From contig DATDGR010000262.1 in assembly GCA_036521995.1 (NCBI GenBank), positions 1 through 13,434 of the forward strand: DNA of 13,434 bases. Direction: 5' to 3'. Below, one piece after another: positions 6,873 to 12,951 of the stretch (its first letter is position 1; each line of letters opens with the position of its first letter). Position numbers and translations under genes: made by a program. Source of the DNA: Gp13-AA77 sp036521995. Its GTDB lineage: Bacteria; Acidobacteriota; Terriglobia; UBA7540. Under the pieces are notes generated by a model. The model was given only the letters and a program-made list of their open reading frames with translations, did no database searches and had not been told where the DNA came from.

Positions 6873-8296
6873 TGTTTTCCATTGAGCCCCTCGTCTTCAA
6901 TCTCAGCTTTGCCGGGCTCGAGATCATCGGCGACTCCCATGGTCGACAGCCGGTAGCGCAGTGCATTCCGCGATAGCCCCAGCAGGCGGGCCGCCTGGCT
7001 CTTGTTGCCGTTGGCGCGGCGCAGCGCTTCGCGAATGATCTCGTTCTCAAATTGGTCGAGGGTGACGCCTTCGGGTGGGAAAGGAACCGAGTGATCTCCC
7101 ATGCCCGCGGCCGCCGAGTTCGTAGGCAGCGTGCCCAGATCCAACCGGATGTCAGCCGAAGCAATCGTGTCTCCAGCCGAGAGCGCAATCGCCCGCTCGA
7201 TGATGTTCTGGAGTTCGCGAACGTTGCCCGGCCAGTGAAAGTCCATGAGCAACTTGAGGGCATCGGGCGTGATGCCCCGAATCGTTTTGCCGGCCTCGGG
7301 CCCGAACCGCCGGATGAAGTGGTCCACCAGAGCGGGGATGTCCTCCTTGTGCGCACGCAAGGGCGGGATGTCTATGGGGACCACGTTGAGGCGGTAATAG
7401 AGGTCCTCTCGAAACGTGCCTTGCTCGAGTGCGGCCCGCAGGTCGCGATTCGTCGCCGCCACCAGGCGCACGTCAACCTTCACGGTTCGAGTTCCGCCCA
7501 AGCGCTCGAATTCACGCTCCTGCAACACGCGCAGCAGCTTCACCTGTGTGGCCGGCGGCACGTCGCCGATCTCGTCAAGAAACAAGGTTCCCTTGTCCGC
7601 GAACTCGAATTTTCCAGGCTTCGAGGTGGCCGCCCCGGTGAAGGCTCCCTTCTCGTAACCAAAGAGCTCGCTCTCCAGCAGGTTTTCCGGGATCGCCGTG
7701 GAGTTTATCTTGAGGAACGGGCCCGCCGCGCGCCGCGAGTGCTCGTGAATGGCGCGCGCAATCAGGTCCTTGCCTACGCCGCTTTCGCCGCCCAGCAGCA
7801 CCGTGGAAGTTGTAGGCGCCACCCGCACCACTGTCGCCAGCACTTCCTGCATGCGCGTGCTGCCCGCCACGATGTTTTTGAATTCGTAACGCTGGCCGAG
7901 GGCCTCCCGCAGCGAGCGATTCTCCTGCCGCAGGCGATGAACGTCCAGCTCCTTGCCCACGATCAGCTTCATCTCGTCGAGCGAGAACGGCTTCAGGACG
8001 TAGTCGCTGGCGCCCGACTTCATCGCCTCCACGGCCGTGTTGACCGACCCGTAGGCGGTCATCACCACCACCGGAAGCTCGGCGTGGGTCCGCTTCACGG
8101 CCTGTAGGAACTCGAGCCCGTTCATGCCCGGCAATTTCAAATCGGTGATCACCAGGTCCACCGGCTCTTGCCTGAGGATCTTGAGCCCGCTCTCGGCGTC
8201 GGATGCCACCTGCGCCGAGTAGCCTTGCTCGGCCAGCGAGAGCGACAGCAGGCGAGACATCTTTGCTTCGTCTTCGATAATCAGGATGGTTGGCAT
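6869..8296 (-). CDS. NtrC-family sigma-54-dependent response regulator
   Basis: A 475-residue transcription activator. Receiver domain 1-120: acidic pocket Glu8/Asp9, phosphoacceptor Asp52 (VITDLKLPG), Thr80 and Lys102. AAA+ domain about 142-375: Walker A GESGVGKD (170-177), the sigma-54-contacting GAFTGA loop (217-222), Walker B LFLDEIGD (238-245) and an arginine-finger region (FREDLYYRLNV). A Fis-type helix-turn-helix (NKSQAARLLGLSRNALRYRL) closes the protein. It therefore needs RNA polymerase with sigma-54 and acts from enhancer-like sites. Start ATG 8296 (MPTILIIEDE) is preferred, with GGAA upstream; ATG 8308 adds MESN. It starts 40 bases downstream of the kinase stop on the same strand, so the two form an operon and probably a cognate pair. 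Its targets cannot be read from the protein, but the divergent promoter region at 9726-10040 is a candidate. Confidence 0.96.
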   Translation of the reverse strand: MPTILIIEDEAKMSRLLSLSLAEQGYSAQVASDAESGLKILRQEPVDLVITDLKLPGMNGLEFLQAVKRTHAELPVVVMTAYGSVNTAVEAMKSGASDYVLKPFSLDEMKLIVGKELDVHRLRQENRSLREALGQRYEFKNIVAGSTRMQEVLATVVRVAPTTSTVLLGGESGVGKDLIARAIHEHSRRAAGPFLKINSTAIPENLLESELFGYEKGAFTGAATSKPGKFEFADKGTLFLDEIGDVPPATQVKLLRVLQEREFERLGGTRTVKVDVRLVAATNRDLRAALEQGTFREDLYYRLNVVPIDIPPLRAHKEDIPALVDHFIRRFGPEAGKTIRGITPDALKLLMDFHWPGNVRELQNIIERAIALSAGDTIASADIRLDLGTLPTNSAAAGMGDHSVPFPPEGVTLDQFENEIIREALRRANGNKSQAARLLGLSRNALRYRLSTMGVADDLEPGKAEIEDEGLNGKH

Positions 8297-8336
8297 GTTC
8301 GATTCCATCGGCCGCAGGTCGACCTTGGGCCGGACA

Positions 8337-9725
8337 TCATTCAGACGGAAGAAAGACGCGGAAGCGGGCGCCTTCTCCCGGCTGGCTCACCAGCCGAATC
8401 CAGCCTCCGTGCTCATCGATAATCTTGGACACGATCGACAAACCCAGTCCTATCCCATCCCTCTTGGTTGTAAAAAAGGGGTTGAAGATCTGCTCGCGCA
8501 GATCGGCGGGCACGCCAGGTCCAGTGTCCTCAAACTCAACTTCGATGCCGGCCCGAAGGCCGGAGTTAGCCGGCCGGACGCTCACCCGGAGCCTGCCGCC
8601 CTTTTCGCCCATCGCCTGGTAGGCGTTCACCGCCAGATTGGTAAACACCTGCTCGCAGAGCTCCGCATCCACGCGAACGGCCGTGAGATTAGGGGCATAA
8701 CGCTGTTCCACCTCCACCTGAGCGCCTCCCAAGCCGTCTCGAGCCGCCTTGAGAGAACGATCGACAATCGTCAGGATATCGGCGGGCTTCCGGTCAATAG
8801 GCATCGGACGGGCGAAGTCCAGAAAGCGGCTCACAATTCCGTTGAGGCGGTCCACTTCGCTTGAGATGTAGCCCGCCAGCTCGCCGGCGAGCGCATCCGA
8901 AGGCGAGAGCTTTTGAGCCAGCATCTCCGCCGAGCCCTTGATCACGCCCAGCGGGTTGCGAATCTCATGCGCCACGCCGGCCGTGAGTTGGCCGAGCGCG
9001 GCCAGGCGCTCGGAACGCCGCACTTCGGCCTGCGCCTGCTCGAGGAGCCGGTTGGTCTCGGCCAGGGTTTCAGCCAGCTTACGGTAGCGCTCCGACTGAC
9101 GGCGACTTTCGGTCACGAACCGGTTCACGATGACAGCCGCCAGAAAAAGAAAGAGCACCCGGATAGCAATCTCGGTCGCGCCCTCGGGCGTGAGCTCAAA
9201 TTCCTTCAGGGCCGGATAGAGATACGAACAGTAGGCGGCCGCCGCCACTGCCGTCCACAAGAGCGTCCCCTTGGCCTCGAAAGCTGTGGCTGCCGAAACC
9301 ACCGGCACGTAATAGATCAGCCAGTAAGGGCTCTCCATCGGAAGGGTGCCGGTGTGACCGATGAGCAGGGTGGCGAGCAGGATCTTGATGGCCACGCTGT
9401 AAACGTTACGGCGCGCCGGCGGGAGCGAAGCCAGCAGGCGGCGGTCGAAGATCTGAAACAAGCCGATGGCGAGCAGCGTAAGCTGCTTATGAATCTCGAA
9501 GACCGGGCTCAGGACGGCGAGAAAGCCTACGAGCGCGAGCCACAGTAAGTCCATCCAGCGAAAGACCCTCTGGTCGCCGGCCGGAACGTCCTGATCGAGT
9601 GGACCAGGAATCGCCGGCCCGGATGTGCGTGCGCCGGCGGCAGCGAGCGGGCTAGTGTCTTGCGTCCGTTCGCTTTGGGGAATCGTGGCTGCTATCACGC
9701 TCTCTCCGGAGTCTGCGGGCATCAT
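8337..9725 (-). CDS. Membrane sensor histidine kinase, NtrB/AtoS-like output
   Basis: A 462-residue histidine kinase, probable partner of the NtrC-type regulator encoded just downstream. Residues 1-55 are polar. About 56-192 are strongly hydrophobic with five or six membrane spans (e.g. LLWLALVGFLAVL, LFLFLAAVIV) and no large extracellular sensor domain, so the stimulus may be sensed in or at the membrane. A coiled linker (about 195-232) leads to the H-box VAHEIRNPLG with phosphoacceptor His243. The N box (FTNLAVNAYQAM), G1 (DTGPGVP), F (FNPFFTTK) and G2 (GIGLGLSIV) follow in order, giving a complete ATPase domain. The frame is open to 9920, but the extra 65 residues look non-coding; the paired ATGs at 9725/9722 (MMPADSGES) are chosen although their ribosome binding site is weak. 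The start remains uncertain. Confidence 0.93.
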   Translation of the reverse strand: MMPADSGESVIAATIPQSERTQDTSPLAAAGARTSGPAIPGPLDQDVPAGDQRVFRWMDLLWLALVGFLAVLSPVFEIHKQLTLLAIGLFQIFDRRLLASLPPARRNVYSVAIKILLATLLIGHTGTLPMESPYWLIYYVPVVSAATAFEAKGTLLWTAVAAAAYCSYLYPALKEFELTPEGATEIAIRVLFLFLAAVIVNRFVTESRRQSERYRKLAETLAETNRLLEQAQAEVRRSERLAALGQLTAGVAHEIRNPLGVIKGSAEMLAQKLSPSDALAGELAGYISSEVDRLNGIVSRFLDFARPMPIDRKPADILTIVDRSLKAARDGLGGAQVEVEQRYAPNLTAVRVDAELCEQVFTNLAVNAYQAMGEKGGRLRVSVRPANSGLRAGIEVEFEDTGPGVPADLREQIFNPFFTTKRDGIGLGLSIVSKIIDEHGGWIRLVSQPGEGARFRVFLPSE

Positions 9726-9791
9726 CAGCTTGCGGTATTTTGGGCTCGCGATCAACCGGCGCGGCCAAAAATCCTGAATGTCGGTATGAAG

Positions 9792-9801
9792 CCAACGTTG
9801 G
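9792..9801. promoter_or_regulatory. Perfect palindrome CCAACGTTGG, possible operator
   Basis: Ten-base perfect dyad in the divergent region, about 70 bases upstream of the kinase start and about 150 bases upstream of the start point predicted from the sigma-54-like element. That is a usual distance for an NtrC-type enhancer site. A palindrome this short can occur by chance, so the operator role is inference. Confidence 0.25.
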
Positions 9802-9887
9802 GTCGGCCGGGTAATTCTTACTCGACCGGTACTTACATAGTTCCCGCGAGACCGTCGCCCAGAGGGCAGGACCTGAAGCGCAACCAC

Positions 9888-9907
9888 TTCAAGGAAAGAC
9901 ACTTGAA
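9888..9907. promoter_or_regulatory. Inverted repeat TTCAAG-N8-CTTGAA, possible activator site
   Basis: Perfect six-base arms 9888-9893 and 9902-9907 with an 8-base spacer, one helical turn between arm centres (about 14 bases). It lies just upstream of the sigma-54-like element at 9924-9939. The dyad is seen directly; binding by the neighbouring regulator is inference, and the site is closer to the promoter than most NtrC-type enhancers. Confidence 0.3.
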
Positions 9908-9923
9908 TGGCCGGATCCAATTT

Positions 9924-9939
9924 TGGCGAGACACGTGCC
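9924..9939 (+). promoter_or_regulatory. Putative sigma-54 (-24/-12) promoter for the proline-rich peptide gene
   Basis: The sequence TGGCGAGACACGTGCC keeps the invariant GG (9925-9926) and GC (9937-9938) exactly 10 bases apart, with TGGC at -24 and TGC at -12. It deviates from TGGCACG-N4-TTGC at three positions. Transcription would begin near 9950, about 90 bases before ATG 10041. The adjacent sigma-54-dependent regulator makes it more credible, but such a match can also arise by chance in GC-rich DNA. Confidence 0.4.
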
Positions 9940-10029
9940 CGCCCAAGAGTCAGCCAAGATTTTCCGGTTAGGAAATTTCGCTTCGAGCTGAGCGGAAGGT
10001 AAGAAGGGGCGTGTTCAAATTCAAAGGCG

Positions 10030-10035
10030 AGGAGG
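10030..10035 (+). promoter_or_regulatory. Strong ribosome binding site of the proline-rich peptide gene
   Basis: AGGAGG at 10030-10035 with a 5-base spacer to ATG 10041. It decides the start against the in-frame GTG at 10011, whose purine run (GAAGGGG) ends only one base before it. Confidence 0.7.
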
Positions 10036-10040
10036 ATACC

Positions 10041-10208
10041 ATGCCAAAAGCGGAGACAGGACGGTCGCTACCGAGATTGCCCCCGAGGCACCCAAACACC
10101 GGCGATCCACAGCCGCTACCGAAGCTGCCTCCGCGGCACCCAAGCTCCGACAACCCACAGCCGCTACCGAAACTGCCTTCGCGGCACCCGGTTCCGCCCG
10201 TCCATTGA
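10041..10208 (+). CDS. Small proline-rich tandem-repeat peptide, unknown function
   Basis: A 55-residue peptide that I do not recognise. After MPKAETGRS come three units of the form LP(R/K)LP(P/S)RHP followed, in the first two, by seven more residues ending in PQP; the third is cut short by VPPVH and the stop. It is basic, has no cysteine, no signal sequence and no membrane segment, and is probably extended (polyproline-type), suggesting a ligand for a protein partner. Coding is supported by the strong ribosome binding site and by the repeat copies: differences such as ttg/ctg, agg/cgg, ccc/cct, aag/aaa and cca/ccg are silent in this frame, and most others are conservative (R/K, N/S, T/S, D/N). 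It is divergent from the kinase and convergent with the channel gene, so it is its own transcription unit. Control by the adjacent sigma-54 regulator is inferred. Confidence 0.6.
   Translation: MPKAETGRSLPRLPPRHPNTGDPQPLPKLPPRHPSSDNPQPLPKLPSRHPVPPVH
10068..10202 (+). repeat. 48-bp tandem repeat, 2.8 copies, inside the small gene
   Basis: Units at 10068-10115, 10116-10163 and 10164-10202 (truncated), each opening with CTACCGA. The unit is a multiple of three, so each copy encodes the same 16-residue motif. Units one and two differ at roughly a quarter of positions; the first 30 bases of units two and three are nearly identical, so duplication is not recent for all copies. Confidence 0.85.
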
Positions 10209-10290
10209 AGGCGAGTCCTTCACTAATCGCGGGCCGTGCTACCAGGCCGGCGATTTTCTTCGGCGATATGGAGCTCGCCCACAAGCCGGG

Positions 10291-10328
10291 GGAGCTGGCG
10301 GCCGCCGCCGTTTCATGAATCGATCGCA
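10291..10328. repeat. Interspersed GC-rich repeat, copy A (at the channel gene 3' end)
   Basis: GGAGCTGGCGG, a short CCG run, TTTCATGAATCGATCGCA. The same order recurs at 11363-11396 with two substitutions in the right part and a 4-base length difference in the CCG run. Copy A overlaps the last codons and the stop of the channel gene. It lacks the hairpin that adjoins copy B. Confidence 0.6.
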
Positions 10329-11179
10329 GAGGTCCCCTCCGGCCCAGCCCGGCCCAGCCGGTGGCCGCAACGCTTGCAATAGAGCGCATCCCGATCGTGG
10401 GGCTGCAGGCCACACGCGGAACAGACTCGGACGGGCCCGGACGTCGAGGCCCGCGCAAATTCGAAGGTCACGATTCCGGTAGGTACAGCGATAATTCCAT
10501 AGCCCACGATCATCAGCATAGAGGCCAGGATGCGCCCGATTACCGTATTGGGCGAGATATCTCCATAGCCCACGGTGGTCACCGTGACGATCGCCCAATA
10601 CATTGCCGTCGGAATGCTGGTGAAGCCGTTCGCCTCGCCCTCGATTTCATACATCATGGCGCCCATAATGATGACGATGGCCAGCACCGCAAAAAGAAAG
10701 ATGAGTATCTTGCGAAGACTCTCCCGGAGAGCGACCCGCAGGGCGGCGGCTTCGCCGATGTATTCGGTGAGTTTCAAAATGCGAAAGACACGCAGCAGGC
10801 GAAGAGAACGCACGACCGTGAAGGAGTGCGCCACTCCAAACAGAAGACTCAGGTAAATCGGGGCGATGGCGAGCAGATCGACGATGCCGAAAAAGCTCCT
10901 GGCATAGCGCTTGGCATCCCGGGCGGAGACGAGACGAGCGCCATACTCGAGGGTAAACAGCGAGGTGAAGATCCACTCCGCGACTCTGAGATAGAATCCA
11001 TAACTTTCGCCGATCGAACGTACGCTCTCCAGAAGCACGCTGAGAACACTGAGCAGAATCAGCGTGAGAAGGATGACGTCAAAGAGCCGGCCGGCGGTCG
11101 TATCGTGAGCGAAGATCACCTGGCCCCACTGGTCTCGCCAGGGAGCGCGCTTGTGATCAACAAGGTGCGAATCAGCCAT
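10313..11179 (-). CDS. Voltage-gated-type potassium channel with C-terminal zinc ribbon
   Basis: A 288-residue six-transmembrane ion channel. S1 to S3 lie near residues 32-52, 64-80 and 96-116. S4 is the voltage-sensor helix with arginines at every third place (Arg124, 127, 130, 133). S5 spans about 157-176, and the pore loop carries the potassium selectivity filter TVGYGD at 202-207, followed by S6 (about 216-238). Typical bacterial Kv channels end soon after S6. Here the C-terminus adds CSAC (253-256) and CKRC (268-271), a four-cysteine zinc ribbon facing the cytoplasm. Start ATG 11179 (MADSHLVDHK) is chosen because the 24 residues upstream to 11251 are Cys/Trp/Arg-rich and not channel-like; no clear ribosome binding site is seen. 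The last codons and stop lie in an interspersed repeat. Confidence 0.93.
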   Translation of the reverse strand: MADSHLVDHKRAPWRDQWGQVIFAHDTTAGRLFDVILLTLILLSVLSVLLESVRSIGESYGFYLRVAEWIFTSLFTLEYGARLVSARDAKRYARSFFGIVDLLAIAPIYLSLLFGVAHSFTVVRSLRLLRVFRILKLTEYIGEAAALRVALRESLRKILIFLFAVLAIVIIMGAMMYEIEGEANGFTSIPTAMYWAIVTVTTVGYGDISPNTVIGRILASMLMIVGYGIIAVPTGIVTFEFARASTSGPVRVCSACGLQPHDRDALYCKRCGHRLGRAGPEGTSAIDS

Positions 11180-11362
11180 CAGTCTGAACCATCGGCTAGC
11201 GGGATTTCGATGCCAGCATACAGCATCCCGAGGCCGACTGGCGCAGAACACCAGTTCTGCGAGCTCAGGAGTGAGGGCGAAATAAGCCGGTCTCGCCCGT
11301 TGCGGCTCACGCGGGCGGCAGGTGATCGTTTAGAGAAGATGTGAAGCGAGGCGCGGCTCGGA

Positions 11363-11396
11363 GGAGCTGGCGGCGCCGTTTCATGAGTCGACCGCA
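11363..11396. repeat. Interspersed GC-rich repeat, copy B
   Basis: GGAGCTGGCGG-CGCCG-TTTCATGAGTCGACCGCA, matching copy A at 10291-10328. It is directly followed by the hairpin at 11394-11410, so the element as a whole resembles a dispersed palindromic (REP-like) unit lying downstream of a gene. Confidence 0.6.
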
Positions 11397-11410
11397 CAGC
11401 TTCGCTGTGC
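11394..11410 (-). terminator. Perfect hairpin just downstream of the GloVer gene
   Basis: GCACAGC-TTC-GCTGTGC: a 7-base perfect stem with a 3-base loop starting 5 bases beyond the minus-strand stop codon at 11416. Position fits a transcript 3'-end structure, but no T tract follows on the minus strand, so it may be an RNA-stabilising or REP-type palindrome and not an intrinsic terminator. Confidence 0.45.
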
Positions 11411-11415
11411 CCGGC

Positions 11416-12951
11416 CTATGGCGCTACCCGGAAGTTCACGTTGCTCGAAAGCGTGCCGCTGGGCGTTACCACCTGGACTTTACCGGTGGTGGCGCCCGCG
11501 GGTACGGTGGTGGTGATCTCGGAACTCGACACCACCTTGAAGACTGCCGCGGTGCTGTTAAAGCTGACGCTGGTGGCGCCGGTCAGATTCGTGCCCAGAA
11601 TGTTGACGGCCGCTCCCACCTTGGCGGAAGCAGGCTGTGTTTCTACGAACGGGCCGAGACTTACAGACAGGCTGAACACCGTGCCATCGCCGGCGGTCCC
11701 ACCATCGGCCGTTGTCCCGTACAGGTTCCCATTGGTGTCTTGCACCAGCCCCCCTGCCGGATATTCGCCGTCGCTGCAACCGCTTTGGGAGCAAAAGCTG
11801 TAAAGGGTGGTCATCATGCCACTGGGCGTCATTTTGAAGATGGTCCCATACCCATGGGCCCCACCGATCTGCATTATTCCGTAGAGGTTCCCATCAGTAG
11901 CCTGGGTCAGCCCTGCGTAGAGATAATTGCCGTCAGGGCAGCCGCTCTGGGAGCAGACGTTGTATAGGGTGGTGAGTGTGCCGGACGGCGTGATCTTGAA
12001 GATCGTGCCGTTGCCGTAGGCCCCGCCGAGGATTGTGGTTCCGTAAAAGTTCCCGTTGGTGCCCTGGACCATCCCGGTTTGGGGAAACTCGCCGTCAGGG
12101 CAGCCACTTTGCGAGCAGAAGCTGTGCAGCACGGTGAGGGTGCCGCTTGGAGTGATTTTGAACACTGTCCCATCGCCGTGAGATCCGCCTGCGAGCGTCG
12201 TGCCGTAAAGGTTTCCATCTGTGCCCAGGATCAACACCGCGAAGGGGTTTTCCCCGTCCGCGCAACCGGTTTGGGAGCAGAAGCTGTGCAGCATGGTGAA
12301 AGTGCCGCTTGAGGTGACTTTGAACACCGTACCATCGCCCTTAGACCCGCCCAGGTAGGTTGCCCCGTAAAAGGCCCCATTGCCCGCCTGGACCACTCCT
12401 GCTAACGGCTCGGCGCCGTCCGTGCCATCGAAACTGTGCAGCGTCGTAAGCGCGCCACTTGGGGAGAGCTTGAAGATCGTGCCTTGGTCGTTGGCTCCGC
12501 CCAAGTACGTTGTCCCGTAGAAGTTTCCGTCGGTGCCCTGCACCGGGGCCGCATAAGTGTATTCGCCATCTGCGCAATCGCTTTCGGAGCAAAAGCTGTA
12601 AGGCGTCGTCAGCGTGCCGGCTGTGGTGATCTTGAAGACGTTCCCCGAGCTGCTGGCGCCGCCATAGTACGTTGTCCCATACAGGTTTCCATCGGTGGCT
12701 TGGCTCATCGCCGCATAGGGCAGTTCGCCGTCCGTGCCGTCGAAACTGTGTATTGTGGCGAAGGTCTGCGCGGATAATGTCTCCTGCGCTGGGTGTGAAG
12801 AGGCGCTCGGTGCCGTGCCTGCATCGCTCACGCCAGAGAGATCAGACCCCTGCGCGACCGCAGGTGCCCTGCGCGCCAAAAGACAAAGAGCTGCCAATGC
12901 TATGTACCACGCTGCCTTCCTCACGCCGCGCCTGGCTTTCAATTTCTTCAT
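11416..12951 (-). CDS. Secreted GloVer tandem-repeat protein with C-terminal IPT/TIG domain
   Basis: A 511-residue exported protein. A signal peptide occupies about residues 1-34 (KKLKARR start, YIALAALCLLA core, APAVAQG cleavage region). Seven repeats follow, centred on DGN(L/F)YGTT-x-x-GG, with Tyr at 91, 145, 195, 249, 303, 357 and 411: spacing 54 residues except one of 50. Each unit then has GTVFKI-x-x-SGTLTTLYSF, and five units carry CSQSGCPDGE-type loops with two cysteines, likely disulfides outside the cytoplasm. Seven such strands suggest a seven-bladed beta-propeller. Residues 433-511 form an IPT/TIG immunoglobulin-like domain (GAAVNILGTNLTGATSVSF). The pattern matches proteins that databases name 'choice-of-anchor tandem repeat GloVer-containing'; the function is unknown, and a surface or extracellular role is inferred. 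AAAGGAGA just upstream fixes ATG 12951 against the frame's earlier start at 12999. Confidence 0.92.
   Translation of the reverse strand: MKKLKARRGVRKAAWYIALAALCLLARRAPAVAQGSDLSGVSDAGTAPSASSHPAQETLSAQTFATIHSFDGTDGELPYAAMSQATDGNLYGTTYYGGASSSGNVFKITTAGTLTTPYSFCSESDCADGEYTYAAPVQGTDGNFYGTTYLGGANDQGTIFKLSPSGALTTLHSFDGTDGAEPLAGVVQAGNGAFYGATYLGGSKGDGTVFKVTSSGTFTMLHSFCSQTGCADGENPFAVLILGTDGNLYGTTLAGGSHGDGTVFKITPSGTLTVLHSFCSQSGCPDGEFPQTGMVQGTNGNFYGTTILGGAYGNGTIFKITPSGTLTTLYNVCSQSGCPDGNYLYAGLTQATDGNLYGIMQIGGAHGYGTIFKMTPSGMMTTLYSFCSQSGCSDGEYPAGGLVQDTNGNLYGTTADGGTAGDGTVFSLSVSLGPFVETQPASAKVGAAVNILGTNLTGATSVSFNSTAAVFKVVSSSEITTTVPAGATTGKVQVVTPSGTLSSNVNFRVAP
11671..12762 (-). repeat. About 162-bp coding repeats (seven) of the GloVer protein
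   Basis: Seven degenerate in-frame units of 54 codons (one of 50 codons) covering residues 64-427. The short unit arises where the two-cysteine loop is replaced by the simpler FDGTDG turn. Long repeated phrases such as those encoding CSQSGCPDG recur in the middle units, so recombination between units is possible. Confidence 0.85.

Larger units (their letters stand above)
9726..10040. other. Divergent control region between the kinase and the proline-rich peptide gene
   Basis: These 315 bases separate the minus-strand kinase from the plus-strand small gene. Seen inside: a perfect 10-base palindrome CCAACGTTGG (9792-9801), an inverted repeat TTCAAG-N8-CTTGAA (9888-9907), a sigma-54-like -24/-12 element (9924-9939), and the strong ribosome binding site of the small gene. 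No convincing sigma-70 promoter was found for the kinase. Confidence 0.5.
11180..11415. other. Intergenic region between GloVer gene and channel gene
   Basis: These 236 bases contain interspersed repeat copy B and a perfect hairpin next to the GloVer stop, then unremarkable sequence leading to the channel start. No convincing promoter for the channel gene was found on the minus strand. Short open frames here on both strands have no ribosome binding sites. Confidence 0.4.

Noticed and set aside
7052..8107. Long plus-strand open frame of 351 codons inside the response regulator gene
   Set aside because: It is antisense to a complete, motif-bearing NtrC-type gene, has no ribosome binding site, and its His/Arg-rich composition is typical of the complement of GC-rich coding DNA.
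9726..9920. N-terminal extension of the histidine kinase to 9920
   Set aside because: The extra 65 residues are Arg/Trp-rich without a domain pattern, and they would overlap the dyads of the divergent control region; the paired ATGs at 9725/9722 are more likely.
10361..11344. Plus-strand open frame of 327 codons over the channel gene
   Set aside because: Antisense shadow of a channel with intact S4 and TVGYGD filter; its Asp/His/Arg-rich product looks like no protein family.
11671..12762. Regular repeats that could suggest a CRISPR array
   Set aside because: The units are 150-162 bp, degenerate, in frame and encode a known repeat protein; there are no short identical repeats separated by unique spacers.
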